From the NCBI RefSeq assembly GCF_900167185.1, contig NZ_FUWM01000014.1:20672-84671 (forward strand): a DNA stretch of 64,000 bases. Reading direction: 5' to 3'. This stretch comes from Selenihalanaerobacter shriftii. GTDB lineage: Bacteria > Bacillota > Halanaerobiia > Halobacteroidales > Acetohalobiaceae. Positions 18,801-26,813 of the stretch are shown piece by piece. The translations under genes and the position numbers were made by a program. Each line of letters starts with the position of its first letter. Positions within the stretch are counted from its first letter, which is position 1. The notes under the pieces were generated by a model. That model was not told the DNA's origin and did no database searches. It saw only the letters and a list, made by a program, of their open reading frames with translations.

Positions 18801-19585
18801 TAAAGAAAATATATATTAGTATTAAAGAATGGTATCAGGCTTTACCGAAGTATGCTCGAGAAACTAAGATGATTTCTAAAGATTCTTTAAAATTAAGTAA
18901 GATAATTAATCGCAGAACTTCAGAAATTCAAAAAGTTTTATTAGAAGTTATGCCTAAGAAACTAATAGGTTCTAATCTAGCTTCAGAAAATATAGATGAT
19001 CTAGAAGAAATAATTTATGATTTCGTTAAAGAGCATAACCAAGCCTACAGTCAATTAGTAACTAGATTACAGATAGAAATATGTGATGAGTTTACCGAGA
19101 ATTGTAATCAAGGCTTTAAAGCAAGTCTAAGCTCTTGGTATCAGTCCTTAGAAGAACAGACTAAGAATTATACTTATAGTCGAGAAATTAATGCTTTCTT
19201 AAATATTTTGAGAAAATTACAGATTAGTGAAATGAATGAGGAACAGTTATTAAAAGAATTGGCTGTAACTTTAACTGGATTTGACATTAAAGATTGGGAT
19301 GATAATATTGAAGATGATTTCTTAAATAGTATTCAAGAGATTAAAGGTGAAGTTGAAGGACATAAAATAACTACAGATATAGAAAAAGAAAGTACTTATG
19401 AATTTGCTTTAGTTGATGTAGATGGACAAAAGTATGAAAGGAACTTTAAAGAAGTTGAATTAGAAGGATTAGCCCAAATATTAGAGAATAAAGTAAAAAG
19501 TAGTTTTGAAGATATAGGTAATGCTGTTTCTGACCAAGAGAAACAACAGATATTAGTTAATTTATTAAAAATGATGTTTGAATAG
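15839..19585 (+). CDS. Large P-loop ATPase of the modification/defence island
   Basis: A 1248-residue ATPase. Walker A is GAYGTGKS (residues 64-71) and Walker B is YILYDEFNKLL (Asp252-Glu253). The ATPase core spans roughly the first 400 residues and is followed by a long helical region without recognisable domains. In size and domain order it resembles BrxC/PglY-type ATPases of BREX systems, but I cannot verify homology from reading alone. It sits between the DUF4007 and cysteine desulfurase genes, so it probably powers or gates the modification or restriction complex. No membrane segment is visible. The start is ATG 15839, preceded by GGGAAAGTGAT. Confidence 0.75.
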   Translation: MTKQNLSFIKTAKRFKYSVNIKFDLNDFQKIDSYIPTAKNIQLFREIFESFPKDSVSRAHLLMGAYGTGKSLFAMVLGTLLSNKDNPENYNNLISNIAKFDSQLANRMEKEITEKDPYLLVLPTTNNDSFKQNMLSSLEEALAANGLEDIFPETHFKSVINKLEQWQVEYSSTYERFKKVLQNELGLTITDFKEQIEAFDQENYNFFVEHYPDLTSGGNFNSFYGCDLNEIYSEVSREIRKQGYQGIYILYDEFNKLLEDNIDAFDGKVLQDFAEMTTRSDENEVHLLLISHKNLVQYTTNLSQDQVDEWKKIEGRFKELDITQYSSQIFELMSNVILKEEKPWETFKDNYQPEFDFYERKLEELNLYPNYNQEEKEEYILEGCYPLHPLTTALLPKLSQKVAQNERTIFTYLSTDEQNTLGEFLNKSHSNNFPLVYLSSIYDYFEELMKQEFDYTQVHQAWADSQRALQKVSSGEEDKINFIKSLGVIYAVNNFTEFSPSKEMLGFALDYLNDDEFENLINGLIEDKIILYRKSLEQFKFFEGSDIDFRRKINEKRVERSTNFSGKYLLNDYFKPSPVIPKKYNDLYKIRRYFVTEYLYLEELKQIDNWEEYLVKYEEKSYIDGAIAYLLLNSKEEIEEAVEILNNISPEETRRIIFVVPKKPVGIDDLLRDFDAQLLLKKDKEFLAKDSLAEQELNLYIEETKQLIDNRLNKFIEPQHNNAHYYYNNEIDFDINSRRRLCEKVSDICLRVFNKTPKINNELIIKNRITAPQRAARKEVVESLMFNDLKERLGISGYGPSFLIYRTIFIKTNLLQKVDEDLGVMKFNSELSNNESNKEVDSDKVNSNKQLTISPLKEQEAINYKLDSNLKEIMKILQKSYQSDKKQNIGEIYDRLRRPPYGLRLGVMPILLMTAGRINDDLKNVAIRHNDEEREINVKLFEDINKYPARFTLERIAWDETKEEYITFLEKLFSNRLKDDNSKEVNRLKKIYISIKEWYQALPKYARETKMISKDSLKLSKIINRRTSEIQKVLLEVMPKKLIGSNLASENIDDLEEIIYDFVKEHNQAYSQLVTRLQIEICDEFTENCNQGFKASLSSWYQSLEEQTKNYTYSREINAFLNILRKLQISEMNEEQLLKELAVTLTGFDIKDWDDNIEDDFLNSIQEIKGEVEGHKITTDIEKESTYEFALVDVDGQKYERNFKEVELEGLAQILENKVKSSFEDIGNAVSDQEKQQILVNLLKMMFE

Positions 19586-19596
19586 GAAGGGATAAA

Positions 19597-20742
19597 ATGA
19601 TCTATTTTGATAATGCTGCAACGACTTATCCAAAGCCGGAAGAAGTTTATGAATTTATGGATAAGTTTTATCGTAATCATGGAGTTAATGCTGGACGAGG
19701 AGCCTATGATAGTGCTAATCAAGCTAATAACTTAATAGGAGAAACAAGAGATAAAGTAGCTAATATTTTTGGTATTAATGATAATCAAGAAATTATCTTT
19801 ACTTCTTCAGCTACGGAAGCTATAAATTTAGTTTTAAAGGGAATAGATTGGAAGGAAGGGGATGTAGTCTACTACTCCCCTTTTGAGCATAATGCAGTAT
19901 TGAGGAATTTATATTTCTTAGAAGAAAAGCATAATATTAAATTGAGACAAATACCTGTTAATGATAGTACTTTTGAATTTAAGGTGGATGAATTAGAGCA
20001 GATGTTTGTTAGTGAATCTCCTAGGTTAGTAGCAGTTTCTCAGGTTAGTAATGTCTGTGGAGTTATAGCTCCAATCACCAGATTAGCTGAATTAGTAGCT
20101 AAATATGATGGATTAATGATGGTAGATGGAGCCCAAGCAGCTGGGATATTAAATCTTGATTTAGATAATATTGATTACTATATTTGGGCTGGGCATAAGT
20201 CACTATATGGTCCATTTGGGATTGCAGGTGTTGTAGTAAATAAAGATAGTGCAGGATTTGAACCATTAATTCATGGAGGAACCGGTAATGCTTCAGAAAA
20301 GAAGAGTATGCCGACAGAATTGCCAATTAAGTATCAGGCTGGTAGTCAGAATATTCAAGCTATAGCAGGATTAAATGCAGCTATAAAATGGCTAGAAAAG
20401 ATAGAAGTAGATGAAGTATTTGATCATGACAAGAAATTAATGAGAAAATTGATAGAAGTTCTAGATGAATTTATAGATTTAACTCTCTACTTACCAAAAA
20501 ATTTAGATAACCACTTTAATGTCCTTGCAGTCAAAGTATCTGGTTATTCTCCACATGATTTTGGAAAAATCTTAGATGAAAAATTTGATATAGCAGTCAG
20601 AACTGGCTTACATTGTGCTCCAAAGACTCATGAATTTTTAGGTACTCTGCCTGAAGGGCTTGTGCGGTTTAGTGTAGGTTATTTTAATACGATAGATAAC
20701 GTTTATGCTTTGAAGAAAAGATTAGACCAAATCATTTTCTAA
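19597..20742 (+). CDS. Cysteine desulfurase (DndA/SufS-like)
   Basis: A 381-residue class V aminotransferase-fold enzyme. It shows YFDNAATTYPKPEEV at the N terminus, the PLP lysine in AGHKSLYG (Lys201) and the persulfide-forming cysteine in RTGLHCAPKTHEFLG (Cys340). It takes sulfur from L-cysteine as a persulfide and passes it on. Because it lies 11 bases after the large ATPase gene and among PAPS-reductase and DndD-like genes, it most likely plays the DndA/SspA role of feeding sulfur to DNA modification, rather than general Fe-S assembly. No SufU, IscU or other Fe-S scaffold gene is adjacent. The GAAGGG ribosome-binding site is well placed. Confidence 0.9.
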   Translation: MIYFDNAATTYPKPEEVYEFMDKFYRNHGVNAGRGAYDSANQANNLIGETRDKVANIFGINDNQEIIFTSSATEAINLVLKGIDWKEGDVVYYSPFEHNAVLRNLYFLEEKHNIKLRQIPVNDSTFEFKVDELEQMFVSESPRLVAVSQVSNVCGVIAPITRLAELVAKYDGLMMVDGAQAAGILNLDLDNIDYYIWAGHKSLYGPFGIAGVVVNKDSAGFEPLIHGGTGNASEKKSMPTELPIKYQAGSQNIQAIAGLNAAIKWLEKIEVDEVFDHDKKLMRKLIEVLDEFIDLTLYLPKNLDNHFNVLAVKVSGYSPHDFGKILDEKFDIAVRTGLHCAPKTHEFLGTLPEGLVRFSVGYFNTIDNVYALKKRLDQIIF

Positions 20743-20869
20743 AAAGCATTTTTTTATAAGTGGGCATGTAATAAAGTGCAATTTAAGCAACTATTATCCT
20801 TAGAAAGAAGGAATAGACTTACATAAATATAAATCTATTAATAAAGCCTAGAAGATTTGAGGGATTATA

Positions 20870-23035
20870 ATGGGATTTAAAGGTCTTAATCTTAAAATAA
20901 AATATAGATCTTCTGATGATGATATAGTTAATGATTTTTATATACCTGTATTAGAAAATGCAAAATTATATAAAAGAGCTGTAGGTTTCTTTTCTTCATC
21001 ATCATTAATTGAAGTTTCCCGAGGTATTACAGGACTTATTAAGAATGGGGGAAAGATTCAATTAATTGCTTCACCTAAACTGCAAGAAAAAGATATAGAA
21101 GCAATTAATAAGGGATATGAAGATAGAGATGAAATTTTTGAAAGGTCTATACTAGATTCTTTTACTAAGCCATCTAATTATTTTGAAGAAGAAAGATTAA
21201 ACATGTTAGCTCATCTGATTGCTAAAGGATTATTAGATATTAAACTAGCTTTTTATGAAGATGATAACAAAATTGGTCTATATCATGAAAAGATTGGTCT
21301 GATCTATGATGATCAGGGAAATAAAATTGCATTTACTGGTTCTTTAAATGAGTCGTCAACTGCTTTTACTAAAAATTTTGAATCTATAGATGTTTTTTCT
21401 TCCTGGAAGGGAAAAGAGAGTTTAGAAAGAGTTGCTGAAAAAGAAAATGATTTTAATCGTTTATGGGATAATCAAACCAATAAAATTACTGTTTTTGATT
21501 TTCCTTCAGTGGGTATAGAGAAATTAAAGACTTATATGAAAGAAGATTATGATCAAGAATTAGATAAAAAGGAGTTTAAAGAATCTCAGGTAGAAAGTTT
21601 AGAATTTGATTTAGATAACTACCCTAAAGTTCCTAAGGAAATTGATCTTTATGATTATCAAAAGCAGGCCGTAAATTCTTGGGTAGATAAAGACTTTAAA
21701 GGTTACTTTAATATGGCAACTGGAACCGGCAAAACGTTTACGGGATTAGCAGCGATTGCTAAATTATTTGCTGAGAAGAGAAGTTTGGCTGTTATTATAG
21801 TTTGCCCTTATCAACATTTAGTAGAACAATGGGTTGAAGATATTGAGTTATTTAATATGGATCCGATTATAGGATATTCTGCTTCATGTCAGAGGGATTG
21901 GAAAGACAGATTAAAAGATGTGGTTATTGATTTTAGTTTGGATGTAATTAAACATTTTTGTCTAGTAACAACTAATGCTACTTTTGCAAGTGATTTTGTG
22001 CAAAAGCAAATAGATCGTTTAAAAGGGAATGTTGTTGTAGTAGTCGATGAAGCACATAATTTTGGTTCTTTTAATTTAAGTAAGAAATTAAATACTAACA
22101 TACCTTATAGACTTGCATTATCAGCTACGATAGAGAGATATGGTGACCCAGAGGGAACACAAAAATTATTTGATTATTTTGGTGAAGAGTGTATTAATTA
22201 TCCTTTGGAATTGGCTATTAAAGAGGAAAAGTTAACTCAGTATTATTATTATCCTATTGTTGTTCATTTAACTAAGGATGAATTAGATGCATATAGACGC
22301 TTATCAAAGCAGATGGCCAAATGTTTTACTACAAATAAGAACGGAAAGAAAGTTTTAAATGATAAAGGAAAAAGAATAGCTATCAAGAGAGCGAGATTAG
22401 TGGCTGGGGCTCAAAATAAACTATCAGCTTTAAAGGAAGAAATGATTGATTATATAGGTGAGTCTCATACTTTAGTTTATTGTGGTGCAACAACGGTTTC
22501 AGATATTGATTATGTAGATGGTAAGGCTAATGAGAAAGAGCTTCGTCAGATTATGGCTGTTGGAAGTATATTAGGAAATGATTTGGATATGAAGATTGCT
22601 AAATTTACTGCCGAAGAAAATTCAAGTGAAAGAGGAATTTTAAAGAAAGAATTTTCTAAAGGAGAAAATTTACAAGCACTAATTGCTATAAGATGCTTAG
22701 ATGAAGGAGTTAATATACCAAAAATTAAAAGAGCATTTATTTTAGCTAGTAGTACTAACCCTAAGGAATATATACAAAGACGAGGTAGAGTACTGAGGTT
22801 AGCCTCTGGTAAAAAATTTGCTAAAATATATGATTTTATTACATTGCCACGACCATTAAATCATGTAAAAAATATGGCTAAGTCTGAAATCAAATCTGAT
22901 ATCTCTTTGATAAAAAAGGAGATTAAAAGGATAGAAGATTTTGCGGACTTAGCAATCAATCCTAGTCAAGGTTTTAGATTAATTAATAAATTTAAAGATG
23001 TATATAATTTAGATAAACTACATGGGGGTGTATAA
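20870..23035 (+). CDS. PLD-domain / DEAD-like helicase fusion
   Basis: A 721-residue fusion. Residues 1-200 are a phospholipase D-like domain with HEKIGLI (His139, Lys141) and GSLN (157-160), the HKD/GSxN pattern of PLD nucleases. Residues 255-680 are an SF2 helicase: ATGTGKT (283-289), VVDEAH (391-395), LSATIERYGDPEG and motif VI QRRGRVLRLASGKKFAKIYDF region. Single HKD motifs imply a dimeric nuclease. Such fusions are common in defence islands, where the helicase unwinds or translocates on invading DNA. The 127-base gap after the desulfurase gene may hold an internal promoter, but none is clear. Confidence 0.87.
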   Translation: MGFKGLNLKIKYRSSDDDIVNDFYIPVLENAKLYKRAVGFFSSSSLIEVSRGITGLIKNGGKIQLIASPKLQEKDIEAINKGYEDRDEIFERSILDSFTKPSNYFEEERLNMLAHLIAKGLLDIKLAFYEDDNKIGLYHEKIGLIYDDQGNKIAFTGSLNESSTAFTKNFESIDVFSSWKGKESLERVAEKENDFNRLWDNQTNKITVFDFPSVGIEKLKTYMKEDYDQELDKKEFKESQVESLEFDLDNYPKVPKEIDLYDYQKQAVNSWVDKDFKGYFNMATGTGKTFTGLAAIAKLFAEKRSLAVIIVCPYQHLVEQWVEDIELFNMDPIIGYSASCQRDWKDRLKDVVIDFSLDVIKHFCLVTTNATFASDFVQKQIDRLKGNVVVVVDEAHNFGSFNLSKKLNTNIPYRLALSATIERYGDPEGTQKLFDYFGEECINYPLELAIKEEKLTQYYYYPIVVHLTKDELDAYRRLSKQMAKCFTTNKNGKKVLNDKGKRIAIKRARLVAGAQNKLSALKEEMIDYIGESHTLVYCGATTVSDIDYVDGKANEKELRQIMAVGSILGNDLDMKIAKFTAEENSSERGILKKEFSKGENLQALIAIRCLDEGVNIPKIKRAFILASSTNPKEYIQRRGRVLRLASGKKFAKIYDFITLPRPLNHVKNMAKSEIKSDISLIKKEIKRIEDFADLAINPSQGFRLINKFKDVYNLDKLHGGV

Positions 23036-23040
23036 AGAAG

Positions 23041-23187
23041 ATGGATATTGATAAGAAAAAGGCTACAAATTTAATTAAGAAAATATTAAAGATTGAAAAA
23101 GAGAATCTAAAGACTAAAAAATATAATAGAAGCCAAATGTCTGATAAGATTAAAAAAATGATTGAGGAGGAAGTACGTAAATGTTAT
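23041..23187 (+). CDS. 48-residue basic/acidic helical protein
   Basis: A small gene encoding a 48-residue, highly charged, probably helical protein (begins MDIDKKKATNLIKKILKI, ends EEEVRKCY). GGGGGTG lies about 10 bases before ATG 23041. It starts 5 bases after the helicase stop and overlaps the DndD-like start at 23181 by 7 bases, which is typical of translational coupling. The gene is therefore probably real. It is much shorter than DndE (about 120 residues) and I see no match to it. It may be a small subunit of the DndD-like ATPase. Confidence 0.6.
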
Positions 23188-25181
23188 TAAAATCTTTAAG
23201 TCTTAAGAATTTTAGACAATATAAAGGAAAACAAGAAATTTCCTTTTCAAATAGTAATGAAAAGAATGTAATAGTTATCTTAGGAAAGAATACCAGTGGA
23301 AAGACGACGTTGATTCAAGCCTTTAATTGGATATTATATGGTAAGGCTAATTTTGAAACCTCTAATTTTTTATTAAACTTAGAAATAGCTAATGATATGA
23401 GACCCGGTGATAATGAAATTGTAATAGGAGAATTAGAACTTATTCATAATGATATTGAATATAAGATTGTTAGAAAACAAGAATATTCATGTAGTTCAAA
23501 TAATAATGTAACCCCTAAACAAGCAGAATTAGTGGTGCATCATAAATTACCTAATGGTCAGAGGCGTTTTGTTAAAGATAATGAGCAGAAGAATACCATA
23601 AATAAGATATTACCTGAAGATTTAGCAGATTATTTTTTCTTTGATGGTGAACGGATTGGTAATTTAGCTAAGAATAATAGATATGGAAGAAAAGATATCG
23701 CTAATGCTGTTAAGAGTGTATTAGGTCTTAATGTTTTAGATACAGCAATTACTCATTTAAGTCGGGGCAAAAAGACTAGTGTAATTGGTAAATTGAAGAA
23801 TAGCATAGACACTACTGGTGATGATAAGTTGGAAAGAAAGAAAAGAAGTCTTGATCAAGTTCAAGAAGAATATGAAAAGATCTTAGAAGAAAATGATAAT
23901 TATGATGAAACTATTGATTATTATAATAGTGAAATTGAAAAAAAGGAAGAAATCATAAAAGAATATAAACCAACTTCTGACTTAAAAAAAGAAATGAAGA
24001 ATAATGAAAGAGAAATAGATATTAAGAAAAAGAAGAAAGTGAAAGAAATGAAAAGATTAGTTAAAGATTTTTCAAAGAATGCACCTATGTTCTTTATGCA
24101 ACCATTACTGTATAAGGCTATTGAAACTTTAGAAGGACATGAAGTAATAGATGAGGGAATTCCAGAGATGCATGCTAAATCTATTGATTTTCTTATTAAG
24201 CGAGGGGAATGTATTTGTGGGACAAAGATAGCAGAAGAGAGTGAAGCATATAATCATTTAATTAAGCAAAAGAATTATTTACCTCCTCAATCTATTGGCA
24301 CAATGGTACGTGTATTTATGAATAATGCTAAACACTATCAGAATACTGCTGATAATTTCTTTGAATCTTTTAAAGAGAAATATATAAGGATAAGAGAATA
24401 TAAGAATGATATTTCTAGTCTTGAATCTAGAAATGATAATATTAGTAATGAGATTGATGGGAAGCCAGATGTAGGTAAATATGAAAGGGAAGTAAGGGAA
24501 TTAAAGAGAAAATTAGTTAAGCGAATAGAGGATAAAGAAGCTAAAATCAAAAAACAAGGTAATTTAGAAAATGAAATAGAGAGGCTAAACAAGGATATTG
24601 CTGAATTAGCTTCGGCTTCTGAGAAGAATAAATTTATATTAGATTGTATTGAATATACTGAATACCTTATAAATATTTTATCTACACATTATGGAAGTAT
24701 GGAGAGAAATATTAAGAGAAGACTTCAAAAGAAAGTAAATGAAATCTTTTCTGAAATGTACCATGGGAAACGAAAAATAATTATAGATGATCGGTATGAA
24801 TATGACTTAACAACTCCTGATATAGCTGATGATTTACAAAGTATGGCCGATGAATCTAAAGGTCTTGAAACTGTGACTAGTTTTGCATTTATTTCAGGAA
24901 TAGTTGCTTTGGCAAAAGAAAAGCTTGAAAAAGAGTTAGATGATGTAAATTCAGAAGCATATCCATTAGTTATGGATGCTCCTTTTTCAAATGCAGATGA
25001 ACATCATGTAGCAAACGTTTCTAAGGTTCTTCCTGAAGTGGCTGAGCAGGTGATAATGTTTATAATGCATAAAGATTGGAAGTATGCCGAGGATGTCTTA
25101 GGTCCTAAATTAGAAAAATTATATGAATTAGATAAGAAAACAGAAACTCATACTATTGTTAAGGAGGAGAGCAATGTTTGA
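23181..25181 (+). CDS. DndD-like SMC/Rad50-type ATPase
   Basis: A 666-residue ATPase of the DndD group. The N terminus is LKSLSLKNFRQYKGKQEI with Walker A GKNTSGKTT (residues 35-43), and the DndD-typical LPEDLADYFFFDGERI is present near residue 150. A coiled coil spans roughly 210-530 and contains a zinc-hook-like ECICG (Cys344, Cys346). The C-terminal head has SFAFISGIVALA and YPLVMDAPFSNADEHH. In Dnd systems DndD is an ATPase linked to nicking and sulfur insertion. The neighbouring desulfurase and PAPS-reductase-like genes match that setting. GAGGAGG precedes ATG 23181. Confidence 0.85.
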   Translation: MLLKSLSLKNFRQYKGKQEISFSNSNEKNVIVILGKNTSGKTTLIQAFNWILYGKANFETSNFLLNLEIANDMRPGDNEIVIGELELIHNDIEYKIVRKQEYSCSSNNNVTPKQAELVVHHKLPNGQRRFVKDNEQKNTINKILPEDLADYFFFDGERIGNLAKNNRYGRKDIANAVKSVLGLNVLDTAITHLSRGKKTSVIGKLKNSIDTTGDDKLERKKRSLDQVQEEYEKILEENDNYDETIDYYNSEIEKKEEIIKEYKPTSDLKKEMKNNEREIDIKKKKKVKEMKRLVKDFSKNAPMFFMQPLLYKAIETLEGHEVIDEGIPEMHAKSIDFLIKRGECICGTKIAEESEAYNHLIKQKNYLPPQSIGTMVRVFMNNAKHYQNTADNFFESFKEKYIRIREYKNDISSLESRNDNISNEIDGKPDVGKYEREVRELKRKLVKRIEDKEAKIKKQGNLENEIERLNKDIAELASASEKNKFILDCIEYTEYLINILSTHYGSMERNIKRRLQKKVNEIFSEMYHGKRKIIIDDRYEYDLTTPDIADDLQSMADESKGLETVTSFAFISGIVALAKEKLEKELDDVNSEAYPLVMDAPFSNADEHHVANVSKVLPEVAEQVIMFIMHKDWKYAEDVLGPKLEKLYELDKKTETHTIVKEESNV

Positions 25182-25689
25182 AAAATCATTTTCATTTAGT
25201 GGAAAACATGCAAATTATGTGAAAGATTTAGTTGACTTAGATGAAGCAAATCTTCTTAATAGAAATATTGATGTGTTTATATTAGCACCTGTTATAGGGT
25301 TTTTATATGGGAGAACAGCCGAAAGAGATAATGGTAATACGACAACAAAGATATTTACTGAACAATTATTGAGAGAACAGACTAAGATTAATTTTGTCTA
25401 TCGCCTAATAATGCTTTTAGGTGGGGAGGATAGTCTATCTGTCGCAGACAAGATGGATCGTGCTTTTAGGGAAAGTGATGAAGGAGAAGCTTTAGAAAGA
25501 AATATGGAAATATTTGAATCATATTTATTAGGTGGTGTAGAGTATTTACATGAGAAACTATATGAAGAAAATCTTAATAGAGAAGATTATATAAATAACT
25601 TATATGAGTTTGTAAATGATTTTAATAGTGATTTAGAAAGTAGAGTTGAGAATGAGGATATAAGTGAAATAATTCAACAATTTGAATAA
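25174..25689 (+). CDS. Unknown protein encoded next to the DndD-like ATPase
   Basis: A 171-residue, mostly helical, acidic protein. ATG 25174 is chosen because AAGGAGGAG sits directly upstream inside the end of the DndD-like gene; the two genes overlap by 8 bases. The N terminus (SFSFSGKHANYVKDL) and the central FILAPVIGFLYGRTAE look conserved. No catalytic motif is seen. By position it could be a functional stand-in for DndE, but the sequence does not show DndE similarity that I can recognise, and the gene is longer than dndE. Confidence 0.7.
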   Translation: MFEKSFSFSGKHANYVKDLVDLDEANLLNRNIDVFILAPVIGFLYGRTAERDNGNTTTKIFTEQLLREQTKINFVYRLIMLLGGEDSLSVADKMDRAFRESDEGEALERNMEIFESYLLGGVEYLHEKLYEENLNREDYINNLYEFVNDFNSDLESRVENEDISEIIQQFE

Positions 25690-25718
25690 ATTAATAATAG
25701 GGAGGCATTGAAAGAGTA

Positions 25719-26813
25719 ATGCCAAGAATAAATAATATACAAGAGATTTTAAGAGAAAATTTAATAAAAACTAGAGAAAAGATAATAATTGTTAGTGCGT
25801 TTATAACCAAATATGGATATGAATTTGTAGAAGAACATTTACCAGATTCAGTTAAGGAAAAAATAATTATTTTTAGAGGAAGATTGGATGATTTTAAAAG
25901 AGCTTCCAGCGATTTTGATTTTGAAGCAGCTATTGAGAATGGTTGGGAAGTGTATGTTAATTTAGATTTGCATTCAAAAATATATATTTTTGATGATGAT
26001 AGATTGATAGAAGGAAGTTCTAATTTAACTAAAGGTGGTTTGGTGCTAAACCAAGAGAGTAATAGCTTAAAAGATTTTGATGATGAAGATAAAGTAGAAG
26101 TTGAAAAGATATTAAGTTCTTCTACTAAGATTGACGAAGATGATTTAGAAAGTATCCTAGAAATAAAGAATAAGTTTATTAATAATAAAGGAAGAGATTC
26201 AATTAAGTTAGAAAAAAAATGGATAGAAATCTTTTTCGATAATAGACTTAGAGAAAAGATCGAAATTGATGAAGAACTTATTAGAAGAGAAGAGTTATTT
26301 TTAAATAAAAGATCTAAAAGACTTAAACAATGCTTAAGAAAATCTTCTCAAGCTCTCCTGATAAGATTACAAGAAGGTATTGATATAGATGCTGAGTATC
26401 TAATAGATTTAACTGTTGGACCTGCCAATTTTGAAGATTTTTATTTTAATAATTCTAAATATAAGTACTTGCCCCGTATGTACAAAATTGGGAGTAGTGT
26501 ATTTTTAGAGAATAATGATTATGAATTATTAAGTGAATTTATTGCACAGCTAACTTCGAAAGAAAAACAATTACTTTTAGAGAAAATGATTACTGTTTTA
26601 GATGAGCTATATCAGCAGGGAATAAGAGTTGCATTAGATCTTGAGCAGATTTATTATTATGGAACTAGAGATGAAAAAAAGTTAAAGTTTATGGATTTTA
26701 AAAAGCTTGATAAGGAGAAGAAAGAATTAGAAGAAGAATATAAAAAATCTTTAGCTAATATTTTTACTCAGCAGGAAAATATATTAGAGTTTAGTCTAGG
26801 AGGGAGCAACTAA
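25719..26813 (+). CDS. Phospholipase D-like domain protein
   Basis: A 364-residue protein. The N-terminal 130 residues carry one PLD motif, HSKIYIFDDDRLIEGSSN (residues 85-102), giving His85, Lys87 and the GSSN loop. The C-terminal 200 residues are helical and charged with no recognised domain. Single-motif PLD proteins dimerise to make a nuclease active site, so a DNA-cleaving or DNA-end-recognising role is plausible. Its stop codon overlaps the next start by one base (TAATG at 26811-26815), so it is tightly coupled to the AddB-like protein. The first ATG is 20 bases after a GGGAGG, a longer spacing than usual. Confidence 0.78.
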   Translation: MPRINNIQEILRENLIKTREKIIIVSAFITKYGYEFVEEHLPDSVKEKIIIFRGRLDDFKRASSDFDFEAAIENGWEVYVNLDLHSKIYIFDDDRLIEGSSNLTKGGLVLNQESNSLKDFDDEDKVEVEKILSSSTKIDEDDLESILEIKNKFINNKGRDSIKLEKKWIEIFFDNRLREKIEIDEELIRREELFLNKRSKRLKQCLRKSSQALLIRLQEGIDIDAEYLIDLTVGPANFEDFYFNNSKYKYLPRMYKIGSSVFLENNDYELLSEFIAQLTSKEKQLLLEKMITVLDELYQQGIRVALDLEQIYYYGTRDEKKLKFMDFKKLDKEKKELEEEYKKSLANIFTQQENILEFSLGGSN

